Shown: positions 28,049 to 34,982 of the stretch, piece after piece
How the letters are laid out: each line of letters starts with the position of its first letter
Position numbering within the stretch: the stretch's first letter is position 1
Assembly (NCBI GenBank): GCA_017541265.1
Contig: JAFXZK010000104.1
Span: 1-43,907 of the forward strand
Direction of reading: 5' to 3'
DNA: 43,907 nucleotides
Source: Bacteroidaceae bacterium
GTDB taxonomy: Bacteria > Bacteroidota > Bacteroidia > Bacteroidales > Bacteroidaceae
Position numbers and translations under genes: made by a program
The notes under the pieces: model-generated
Seen by the model: the letters and a program-made list of their open reading frames with translations, nothing else
Databases searched by the model: none
Told to the model about the DNA's origin: nothing

Positions 28049-28600
28049 ATGTGTGCCTGCACCAGCGAGGTGGAGCATTTGGCAGAGCCTGTTATGGGCG
28101 AAGACACACTCCTCTTCATGCATTCCAATGGCATCAACACCTACATCAGCGACAGCGGCGTGCTACGCTATCACATGGTGGTCGAGGAGTGGGACATCTA
28201 CAATGGAACGGTGCCAGGCGAACCAACCACTTGGAAGTTCATGAAGGGCCTGCTCATGGAGCGCTTCGACGAGAAGTTCCACGTTGACCTCTTCGTGCAG
28301 TCGGACACCGCCTGGCTGCACAAGCAGAAACTGTGGGAACTGCGCGGCAGGGTAGTGGTGCGCAATGTCAACGGTGACGTCTTCCGTACCGAGGAACTCT
28401 TTTGGGACTTGGACAAGCACGAGATGTGGAATACCCAGTATATGCACATCACCACACCCGAACGTGAGCTGGAAGGCACAGAGTTCCACAGCAACGAGCA
28501 GATGACACGCTACACCGTGTTCAATTCCGTCGGTACCTTCCCCGTCGAGGAAAAAGAAACCGCCCCGCCAGACTCAACTTTGAGGAGAAGGGCGAATTGA
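27986..28600 (+). CDS. lptC: LPS export lipoprotein-like protein LptC
   Basis: This 204-residue protein has a signal peptide with Cys25 in a lipobox-like context (M-C-A-C). It then contains an OstA/LptC-type beta-jellyroll: 'HSNGINTYISDSGVLRYH', 'DTAWLHKQKLWELRGRVVVRNVNGDVFRTEELFWD' split into its repeated strands, and 'GTEFHSNEQMTRYTV'. LptC links the inner-membrane LptBFG ABC transporter to the periplasmic bridge that carries LPS to the outer membrane. Position between the outer-membrane protein and the CNNM-type gene agrees with the usual Bacteroidales order. The C-terminal 15 residues (T-A-P-P-D-S-T-L-R-R-R-A-N) look unstructured. The stop lies inside a 7-bp repeat. Confidence 0.87.
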   Translation: MKRIVFLFFFHLFTLSIFHLLMCACTSEVEHLAEPVMGEDTLLFMHSNGINTYISDSGVLRYHMVVEEWDIYNGTVPGEPTTWKFMKGLLMERFDEKFHVDLFVQSDTAWLHKQKLWELRGRVVVRNVNGDVFRTEELFWDLDKHEMWNTQYMHITTPERELEGTEFHSNEQMTRYTVFNSVGTFPVEEKETAPPDSTLRRRAN

Positions 28601-28628
28601 GGATTGAAGATTGGGGATTGAAGATTGA
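28594..28628 (+). repeat. 7-bp tandem repeat between lptC and the CNNM gene
   Basis: Five units with period 7: GAATTGA, GGATTGA, AGATTGG, GGATTGA and AGATTGA. The lptC stop codon lies inside the first unit, and the next ATG follows 3 bases after the last. Confidence 0.85.
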
Positions 28629-28631
28629 AAT

Positions 28632-29939
28632 ATGAATTATGAACTGGTTATAGCCACCGTTGCCATTCTCTTGCTTTCGGGCTTCTTTTCGGGCATGGAG
28701 ATTGCCTTCGTCTCAAGCAGCAAGCTGCGCTTCGAGATGGACAGGGAGGAGCAGGGCTTCTCGGCACGCCTCATCGATACCTTCTACCGCCACCCCAACG
28801 GTTTTATCTCGACGCTTCTCGTCGGCAACAACATTGCGCTCGTCGTCTATGGCATTCTGATGGCAAAGATAGTCAGTGCGCTCGTACTCATCCCGCTTGG
28901 CATACACCGGCCTGATGCTGTGAGTGGCGACTGTCCCAACGAAGCACTTTGCCTCTTCCTGCAAACCATCATAGCGACGCTCATCGTTCTCGTGACGGGT
29001 GAGTTCCTGCCCAAGACACTCTTCCGCTTCAACCCCAACCGCATGATGCGCATCTTCGCTCTGCCCGCCTACATCTTCTATATTGTGTTGTGGCCCGTCA
29101 GCAAGTTCACCAGTTCGCTCGGAAAGCTCCTGCTCTGGATGGTGGGTGCAAAAGTGAAGAAGACAAAGCAGGAGAAGACTTTCACGCGTGAAGACTTGGA
29201 CTACCTCATCCAAAGCAACATCGAGAAGGCTGCCGACGACGAGGACATAGAGGATGAGGTGAAGATCTTCCAGAACGCCCTCGACTTCAGCTCGGTCAAG
29301 GTGCGCGACTGCATCGTGCCGCGAACCGAAATAACAGCTGTCTCGACCGAAACCTCTTTGCAGGAGTTGCGTATGCAGTTCGTGGAGAGCGGTCACAGCA
29401 AAATCCTTGTCTATAACGAGGATATCGACAACATCGTGGGCTACATTCATACCGTCGAGATGTTCCGACTCGGCGAGGACGAGGACTGGACGAAGCACAT
29501 CCGCGAGGTTTCCATCGTGCCCGAGACGATGAACGCCCAGAAGCTGCTTGGCATCTTCATCAGCCAGAAGCGATCCATGGCTGTCATCGTCGATGAGTTC
29601 GGCGGCACAAGCGGCATCGTCACAATGGAAGACCTGGTGGAGGAAATCTTCGGAGAAATAGAGGATGAGCACGACAGCAAGAATTATGTAGCACGGCAGA
29701 CTGCTCCAGGCGAGTACCAGCTCTCGGGCCGTCTGGAGATTGCACAAGCCAACGAACTGCTTGACCTCGACCTGCCCGAAAGCGACGAGTACCTGACCGT
29801 GGGCGGGCTTATCCTGCATGAGTTCCAGAACTTCCCTAAACTCAACGAGCCAATCCGCTTCGGGCACTGGGAGTTCAAAGTCACAAAGAAGACAACCACC
29901 AAGATAGAGCTTGTGCAGCTGCGTGTGCTGGAGGAATAA
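28632..29939 (+). CDS. gldE: CNNM/CBS-domain membrane protein (HlyC/CorC family, GldE-like)
   Basis: This 435-residue inner-membrane protein has a CNNM (DUF21) domain with about four membrane segments (residues 1-175) starting L-L-S-G-F-F-S-G-M-E-I-A-F. It is followed by a CBS pair (about 215-335: V-P-R-T-E-I-T-A-V, then V-D-E-F-G-G-T-S-G-I-V-T-M-E-D) and a C-terminal CorC/HlyC domain (about 350-435). Family members transport or regulate divalent cations; in gliding Bacteroidetes a member is called GldE. The gliding name is uncertain here because no other gliding gene is in view. It is probably the last gene of the coaX operon. Confidence 0.85.
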   Translation: MNYELVIATVAILLLSGFFSGMEIAFVSSSKLRFEMDREEQGFSARLIDTFYRHPNGFISTLLVGNNIALVVYGILMAKIVSALVLIPLGIHRPDAVSGDCPNEALCLFLQTIIATLIVLVTGEFLPKTLFRFNPNRMMRIFALPAYIFYIVLWPVSKFTSSLGKLLLWMVGAKVKKTKQEKTFTREDLDYLIQSNIEKAADDEDIEDEVKIFQNALDFSSVKVRDCIVPRTEITAVSTETSLQELRMQFVESGHSKILVYNEDIDNIVGYIHTVEMFRLGEDEDWTKHIREVSIVPETMNAQKLLGIFISQKRSMAVIVDEFGGTSGIVTMEDLVEEIFGEIEDEHDSKNYVARQTAPGEYQLSGRLEIAQANELLDLDLPESDEYLTVGGLILHEFQNFPKLNEPIRFGHWEFKVTKKTTTKIELVQLRVLEE

Positions 29940-29944
29940 CCAAA

Positions 29945-30044
29945 ATATGCAGGCAAAACAGCATCTTTATGCGGAAAAAGTGTGGGGTAAGTGCATATTA
30001 TGCGTAAAACATTGTGCTTGTTTGCATAAAATGTTGTATCTTTG
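29945..30044 (+). promoter_or_regulatory. argR promoter with putative ArgR half sites
   Basis: TATCTTTG at 30037-30044 is the -7 box. Upstream lie several TATGC/GCATA half sites: ATATGC (29945), TTATGC (29967), the near-palindrome TGCATATTATGCG (29992-30004) and TTGCATAAA (30022-30030). ArgR family operators are short palindromes of this general kind, so autoregulation is likely, but the exact site is inferred. Confidence 0.5.
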
Positions 30045-30075
30045 CACCGCTAAATAGTAAATGGTAGATAGCTAA

Positions 30076-30558
30076 ATGGTAAAAGAGATTATTGAGAAGC
30101 AGGACAAGAAGAAGAGGCTACAGACAATTCGCAAGATTGTCAGCATGAACAGCCTGGAGAGTCAGGAAGATTTGCTTGCCGCACTTCGGGAAGAAGGATT
30201 TGTCAGTACGCAGACCACATTGAGCCGCGACCTCAAGCAATTGCGCATCAGCAAGGTGCGAGTGCGCAACGGGCTTAGTGTCTATGCCTTGCCTCGTGAA
30301 GGACAGTTTGTGCCGGTGCCTACGCTCGAGGAGATTAACCAGACGAAATGGCGACTCAACTTCTCCGGCAACCTGATGGTCGTCCACACGCCTCCCGGAC
30401 ATGCCAGCATGGTGGCATACGACATAGACAACGTCAAGCATCCCTTCTTCCTTGGCACTGTGGCAGGCGACGACACGGTCATTGTGGTGCTGGCAGAAGG
30501 TGCGGACAGGGAGGCTGCTGCCAAGATAGTCCGCGACATTGTTCCGAAGCTGAACTGA
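30076..30558 (+). CDS. argR: Arginine repressor ArgR
   Basis: This 160-residue regulator controls arginine genes in response to arginine. The N-terminal winged helix (about 12-75) contains the recognition helix T-Q-T-T-L-S-R-D-L-K-Q-L (45-56). The C-terminal domain has G-T-V-A-G-D-D-T-V-I-V-V (127-138), the trimerisation and arginine-binding motif. The sequence is full length for the family. The ATG at 30076 is 32 bases after the -7 box. It heads the arginine cluster and probably controls it. Confidence 0.96.
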   Translation: MVKEIIEKQDKKKRLQTIRKIVSMNSLESQEDLLAALREEGFVSTQTTLSRDLKQLRISKVRVRNGLSVYALPREGQFVPVPTLEEINQTKWRLNFSGNLMVVHTPPGHASMVAYDIDNVKHPFFLGTVAGDDTVIVVLAEGADREAAAKIVRDIVPKLN

Positions 30559-30608
30559 CAGGCTGTCTATACATTATATAATATATTATATAGGAGGGTT
30601 TCATAGAA

Positions 30609-31229
30609 ATGGAAGGAATAAAGAGTGAAGACATACGGGTGCTGGTGGCAGATGCCGAGCATGAAAAGTATGTCGATACGATAATCAACACCATACGGGA
30701 TGCCGCACGCAAACGCGGCACCGGCATTGCCGAGCGAACCCATGAATATGTCGCTACCAAGATGCGCGAAGGCAAAGCGGTCCTGGCGTTGCATGGTGAT
30801 AAGTTCGTTGGCTTCAGCTATATCGAGACGTGGGGCAACAAGCACTACGTCACCACGTCCGGACTGATTGTTCATCCCGACTATCAAGGCTTGGGCGTTG
30901 CGAAGCGCATCAAGGACTACACCTTCACGCTGGCTCGTCTTCGCTGGCCGCACGCCAAGATATTCAGCCTGACGAGCGGCGACGCCGTGATGAAGATGAA
31001 TACGGCCCTCGGCTATGTGCCTGTGAGCTTCAATCAGTTGACCGACGACGACGCTTTCTGGCACGGCTGCTTGGGCTGCATCAACCACGACATCCTCGAG
31101 GCAAAGCAGCGGAAGTTCTGCGTCTGCACGGGAATGCTTTGGGACCCGGACAAGCACAAGGGCGAGCCGACGTCGCTCGAAGTCATCAAGGACGTAATGC
31201 GGACGCTCGTCTTACGCGGAATAGAATAG
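30609..31229 (+). CDS. GNAT acyltransferase, candidate N-acylglutamate synthase
   Basis: This 206-residue GNAT protein has the acyl-CoA binding loop Q-G-L-G-V-A (93-98) after the strand T-T-S-G-L-I-V-H-P. It lies between argR and argG, and no argA or argJ is present. In Bacteroidales a GNAT of this kind in this place is the natural candidate for making N-succinyl- or N-acetylglutamate, the first step of the pathway. The downstream transcarbamylase favours the succinyl version. The assignment rests on context. A/T-rich sequence and AGGAGG (30590-30595) precede the ATG; the AGGAGG, 14 bases before the start, is one of the few good ribosome-binding sites in the window. Confidence 0.78.
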   Translation: MEGIKSEDIRVLVADAEHEKYVDTIINTIRDAARKRGTGIAERTHEYVATKMREGKAVLALHGDKFVGFSYIETWGNKHYVTTSGLIVHPDYQGLGVAKRIKDYTFTLARLRWPHAKIFSLTSGDAVMKMNTALGYVPVSFNQLTDDDAFWHGCLGCINHDILEAKQRKFCVCTGMLWDPDKHKGEPTSLEVIKDVMRTLVLRGIE

Positions 31230-31231
31230 TC

Positions 31232-31353
31232 TGTTCTGGCGGATTTGCAATCCGCCAGTATGGAATATAAGCATTTGTAATGCGAAAAAAAAGACATGGC
31301 GCGATTATAAATCCCTATATCCAAAGCGGTCGGATTGCAAATCCGACCGAACA
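31232..31353 (-). repeat. MITE-like element, copy 2
   Basis: It begins TGTTCTGGCGGATTTGCAAT two bases after the GNAT stop codon and ends with the inverted copy ATTTGCAAATCCG-type sequence finishing GACCGAACA. The terminal repeats match over 23 bp with about two differences. In reverse orientation it aligns with copy 1 at 24696 over its whole length (122 against 139 bp). No coding content. Confidence 0.87.
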
Positions 31354-31372
31354 AAGGAGGAGACTTAAACCG

Positions 31373-31408
31373 TAAATAAATTGTAAATTGTAAATCGTTA
31401 AATAGTAA
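31373..31408 (+). repeat. 7-bp repeat tract upstream of argG
   Basis: Degenerate units TAAATAA, ATTGTAA, ATTGTAA, ATCGTTA, AATAGTA run directly into the argG ATG. A closely similar tract precedes the transcarbamylase gene at 36672. Confidence 0.75.
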
Positions 31409-32605
31409 ATGAAAAAGGTTGTTGTCGCCTTTAGTGGCGGACTTGATACCAGTTACACGGTGATGTATCTGGCAAAGGAGAAAGGTTATGAGGTTTATGC
31501 TGCGTGTGCCAATACGGGTGGTTTCAGCCCGGAGCAGCTCAAGGCAAACGAAGAGAATGCCTACAAGCTGGGGGCAAAGGCTTACGTCACGCTCGATGTG
31601 ACGCAGGAGTACTATGAGAAGTCGCTGAAGTACATGGTCTTCGGTAATGTTCTTCGCAACAATTGCTATCCCATCTCTGTGAGCAGCGAGCGCATCTTCC
31701 AGGCGTTGGCGATTGCACGCTATGCCAAGGAGATTGGTGCAACAGCGATTGCCCACGGCTCAACCGGCGCAGGCAACGACCAGATTCGCTTCGATATGAC
31801 CTTCCTCGTGATGTGTCCGGGCGTGGAAATCATTACGTTGACGCGCGACGGCAACCTTTCCCGTCAGGAAGAGGTGGATTATCTTAACAAGAACGGCTAC
31901 TTTGCCGACTTCACGAAGCTTAAGTACAGCTACAACGTCGGACTTTGGGGCACCAGCATCTGCGGAGGTGAAATCCTCGACTCGAAGCAGGGCTTGCCCG
32001 AAAGCGCTTACTTGAAGCACCCCACAGAGGAAGGTCCCGAACTCCTGAAGATTGGTTTCGAGAAGGGCGAGATATGTTCCGTGAACGGCGAACACTTTGA
32101 TAATAAGATAAAGGCTATCCAGAAGGTCGAGGAGATAGGCGCACGCTACGGCATCGGTCGCGACTGTCATGTGGGCGACACCATCATCGGCATCAAGGGT
32201 CGCGTCGGCTTCGAGGCGGCAGCTCCCATGCTCATCATCGGTGCGCACCGCTACCTCGAGAAGTTCACGCTCTCCAAGTGGCAGCAGTACTGGAAGGAGC
32301 AAGTGGCGAACTGGTACGGGATGTTCCTGCACGAGAGTCAGTATCTGGAGCCGGTTATGCCGGATATCGAGGCGATGCTCCTGAGCAGTCAGCGCAATGT
32401 GACAGGCGTGGTGACGCTCGAACTGCGTCCGCTTTGCTTCCAGACCGTCGGCGTGGATAGCCCCAACGACCTCGTCAAGAACAAGCTTGGCGAGTATGGC
32501 GAGACGGCAAAAGCTTGGACGAGCGAAGACGCCAAGGGCTTCATCAAGGTGACATCAACGGCTTTGAGGGCATACTATCTTGCTCATCCAGGAGAAAGGG
32601 AGTAA
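31409..32605 (+). CDS. argG: Argininosuccinate synthase
   Basis: This ATP-dependent enzyme joins citrulline and aspartate. The 398-residue protein starts with the P-loop-like S-G-G-L-D-T-S (9-15). It also contains the family's G-S-T-G-A-G-N-D-Q-I-R-F motif (about 117-128), and 'YNVGLWGTSICGGEI' further on. Length is normal. The start is fixed by the N-terminal strand K-K-V-V-V-A-F. It follows the GNAT gene, separated by the MITE-like element and a short repeat tract. Confidence 0.97.
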   Translation: MKKVVVAFSGGLDTSYTVMYLAKEKGYEVYAACANTGGFSPEQLKANEENAYKLGAKAYVTLDVTQEYYEKSLKYMVFGNVLRNNCYPISVSSERIFQALAIARYAKEIGATAIAHGSTGAGNDQIRFDMTFLVMCPGVEIITLTRDGNLSRQEEVDYLNKNGYFADFTKLKYSYNVGLWGTSICGGEILDSKQGLPESAYLKHPTEEGPELLKIGFEKGEICSVNGEHFDNKIKAIQKVEEIGARYGIGRDCHVGDTIIGIKGRVGFEAAAPMLIIGAHRYLEKFTLSKWQQYWKEQVANWYGMFLHESQYLEPVMPDIEAMLLSSQRNVTGVVTLELRPLCFQTVGVDSPNDLVKNKLGEYGETAKAWTSEDAKGFIKVTSTALRAYYLAHPGERE

Positions 32606-32660
32606 GGAGTCTCTACCCTCGAAAGGTAATGTTGGAAAAGATAACGTGGGTAGTTAGCAA

Positions 32661-32721
32661 ACTAGGCGTGCCTAATTGACAAACTAGGCGTGCCTAATTA
32701 AGCAACTAGGTGTGGCTAGTT
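32661..32721. repeat. TAGGCGTGCCTA-type 22-bp palindromic array
   Basis: Three units ACTAGGCGTGCCTAATT (32661, 32683) and ACTAGGTGTGGCTAGTT (32705) with spacers GACAA and AAGCA; the period is exactly 22 bp. Each unit has the stem TAGGC-GT-GCCTA. A further half copy (ACACGCCTAAAGG) follows at 32727. The period and layout equal the ATAAGTCC arrays although the sequence differs. It lies between argG and argC, 30 bases before the argC ATG. Confidence 0.88.
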
Positions 32722-32751
32722 TTCAGACACGCCTAAAGGTATAAAAAGATT

Positions 32752-33783
32752 ATGATAAAAATAGGGATTTTAGGGGCAGCCGGGTATACGGGAGGCGAAC
32801 TGATAAGAGTGCTGCTGGGGCATCCTGAAGCTAAGATTATTTTTGCTAATAGTGAATCGAATGCCGGCAATCTCGTGAGTGAAGTCCACGAGGGCTTGAT
32901 TGGCGAGACTGACCTCTGCTTCACAGATGAGATGCCCTTTGACAAGGTGGATGTCGTCTTCTTCTGCTTCGGACACGGCAAGAGCGAGACGTTCCTCGCG
33001 GAGCATGAGATTCCTGCGAACGTCAAGATAATCGATCTTGCTCAGGACTTCAGGGTTAATTCACAATTTCACAATTTCACAATTTCACAATTGACAGGCG
33101 ACGCAATTGTCAAATCGTCAAATCGTCAAATTGTCAAATTTGTCTATGGTCTGCCCGAGACTCATCGCTCGGCCATAAAAGGCTGCCAGCACCTTGCCAA
33201 TCCCGGATGCTTTGCCACTTGCATACAGCTCGCCATGCTGCCAGCTTTGAAGGCAGGCATCATCAGCGGTGACATCCATGTCAACGGCATTACGGGCAGC
33301 ACGGGAGCTGGTCAGAAGCCTGGCGCAACGACACATTTCTCCTGGCGCAACGACAATATCTCCGTCTATAAGACCTTCACGCACCAGCATCTTTTAGAGA
33401 TAAACCAGACGGTACAGGAGCTTTGCCCCGGCTACGCGGGTCGTGTGCTCTTCATTCCCCAGCGCGGCTGCTTCACGCGCGGCATCTTCGTGACGGCTTA
33501 CGCCAAGTGCGACCTGCCGCTCGAAGAGGTGCAGCGCATCTATGCCGACTACTACCGGGACGCTGCCTTCACGCACTTCGTCCTGAAAAGCCCCGATATG
33601 AAGCAGGTCGTGAACACCAACAAGGCACTCGTCTATGTGGAGAGGTTCGAAGACCAGCTCCTGATGGTGAGCTGCATCGACAATCTGCTGAAGGGAGCCG
33701 TCGGGCAGGCCGTGCAGAACATGAACCTCATGTTCGGCCTTGACGAGACAGAAGGGCTGCGATTGAAAGCGTCAGCTTTCTAA
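32752..33783 (+). CDS. argC: N-acyl-gamma-glutamyl-phosphate reductase with an in-frame repeat insertion
   Basis: This NADPH-dependent reductase makes N-acyl-glutamate semialdehyde. The 343-residue protein has the Rossmann motif G-I-L-G-A-A-G-Y-T-G (5-14), the catalytic N-P-G-C-F-A-T with Cys153, and later 'HTHQHLLEI'-like ligand His residues (K-T-F-T-H-Q-H). Residues 103-129 (N-S-Q-F-H-N-F-T-I through R-Q-I-V-K) are not family sequence: they sit between I-D-L-A-Q-D-F-R and F-V-Y-G-L-P-E and are encoded by an 8-bp repeat palindrome. Because the frame and catalytic residues are intact, the enzyme is probably active. Confidence 0.95.
   Translation: MIKIGILGAAGYTGGELIRVLLGHPEAKIIFANSESNAGNLVSEVHEGLIGETDLCFTDEMPFDKVDVVFFCFGHGKSETFLAEHEIPANVKIIDLAQDFRVNSQFHNFTISQLTGDAIVKSSNRQIVKFVYGLPETHRSAIKGCQHLANPGCFATCIQLAMLPALKAGIISGDIHVNGITGSTGAGQKPGATTHFSWRNDNISVYKTFTHQHLLEINQTVQELCPGYAGRVLFIPQRGCFTRGIFVTAYAKCDLPLEEVQRIYADYYRDAAFTHFVLKSPDMKQVVNTNKALVYVERFEDQLLMVSCIDNLLKGAVGQAVQNMNLMFGLDETEGLRLKASAF
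33058..33138 (+). repeat. 8-bp-period palindrome in frame inside argC
   Basis: The left arm has ACAATTTC three times (TTTCACAA units). The right arm has GTCAAATC-type units (TTTGACGA/TTTGACAA when read on the other strand). The arms form an imperfect hairpin around ACAGGCGACG, with a mismatch at the same place in each unit. It is 81 bp, that is 27 codons, without a stop. Confidence 0.85.
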
Positions 33784-33834
33784 TTGATTCGTCATAAAGG
33801 ACACGACGTTATAACGTAATAACGAAGAAACGAA

Positions 33835-34965
33835 ATGGAATTATTCGATGTATATCCCCTCATGGACGTGACCATTGCGCGTGGCAAGGGTTGCAAGGTG
33901 TGGGACACAGAAGGTCAGGAATACCTCGACCTCTACGGCGGTCACGCCGTCATCAGCGTGGGCCATTGCCATCCGCATTACACAGAGGCAATGACCCGTC
34001 AGTTGCAGAAGCTTGGCTTCTACAGCAATTCCGTACAGAATCCTTTGCAGAAGGAGTTGGCACAGCGCCTTGGCAAGGCCTGCGGCTACGAGGACTACAG
34101 GCTGTTCCTTATCAATTCGGGTGCGGAGGCTAATGAGAATGCCTTGAAGCTGGCGTCTTTCTACAACGGCAGGACGCGCGTCTTGTCCCTTGAGAAAGCC
34201 TTTCACGGCAGGACATCTCTCGCTGTCGAGGCAACGAACAACCCGAAGATTATCGCGCCCATCAACGCAAACGGACACGTCACCTACCTGCCCTTGAACG
34301 ACATCAGGGCGTGGGAGAAGGAGATAGAGAAGGGCGACGTGTGCGCCTGCATCCTGGAGTGCATACAAGGCGTTGGCGGCATCCGCATGGTCGAGGCCAG
34401 TTTCCTGCAGGCGTTGCGCAAGCTCTGCGACGAGCACAACACGGTGCTCATCTGCGACGAGATACAATGCGGCTACGGTCGCAGCGGTAAGTTCTTCGCG
34501 CATCAGCATCTTGGCGTGAAGCCCGACATCATCACCGTCGCCAAGGGCATCTGCAACGGCTTCCCGATGGGCGCGGTGCTGATAAGCCCCATGTTCAAGG
34601 CCGTCTATGGTCAGCTTGGCACGACCTTCGGCGGCAACCATCTGGCATGTGCCGGTGCACTTGCCGTGCTCGACATCATCGAGAGCGAACGGCTTGTGGA
34701 AAATGCTGCAGAAGTGGGTGAATACTTGATGCAAAGCCTTCGCGATGCACAGCTGCCGCATGTGGTTGAGGTGCGAGGCAGAGGCTTGATGATTGGCATA
34801 GAGCTGGACATCCCCTACAAGGAACCCCGCCAGAGGCTCGTCAGCGAACAGCACTGCTTCACGGGCTGCTCGGGCACGAATGTCCTCCGCTTGCTGCCAC
34901 CCTTGTGCCTAAGCAAGGACGAGGCCCGACAGTTCATAGAGAAACTCAAGTGCGTATTAGCGTAA
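33835..34965 (+). CDS. argD: N-acyl(succinyl/acetyl)ornithine aminotransferase
   Basis: This class III PLP-dependent aminotransferase makes N-acylornithine. The 376-residue protein has N-S-G-A-E-A-N-E-N-A (94-103), I-C-D-E-I-Q (206-211, with Asp208 for the pyridine nitrogen), and the PLP lysine K237 in V-A-K-G-I-C-N-G-F. Length is slightly short of E. coli ArgD but complete. The ATG at 33835 gives the expected N-terminus. It follows argC by 51 bases. Confidence 0.95.
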   Translation: MELFDVYPLMDVTIARGKGCKVWDTEGQEYLDLYGGHAVISVGHCHPHYTEAMTRQLQKLGFYSNSVQNPLQKELAQRLGKACGYEDYRLFLINSGAEANENALKLASFYNGRTRVLSLEKAFHGRTSLAVEATNNPKIIAPINANGHVTYLPLNDIRAWEKEIEKGDVCACILECIQGVGGIRMVEASFLQALRKLCDEHNTVLICDEIQCGYGRSGKFFAHQHLGVKPDIITVAKGICNGFPMGAVLISPMFKAVYGQLGTTFGGNHLACAGALAVLDIIESERLVENAAEVGEYLMQSLRDAQLPHVVEVRGRGLMIGIELDIPYKEPRQRLVSEQHCFTGCSGTNVLRLLPPLCLSKDEARQFIEKLKCVLA

Positions 34966-34982
34966 ACACATTACAATAAGGT

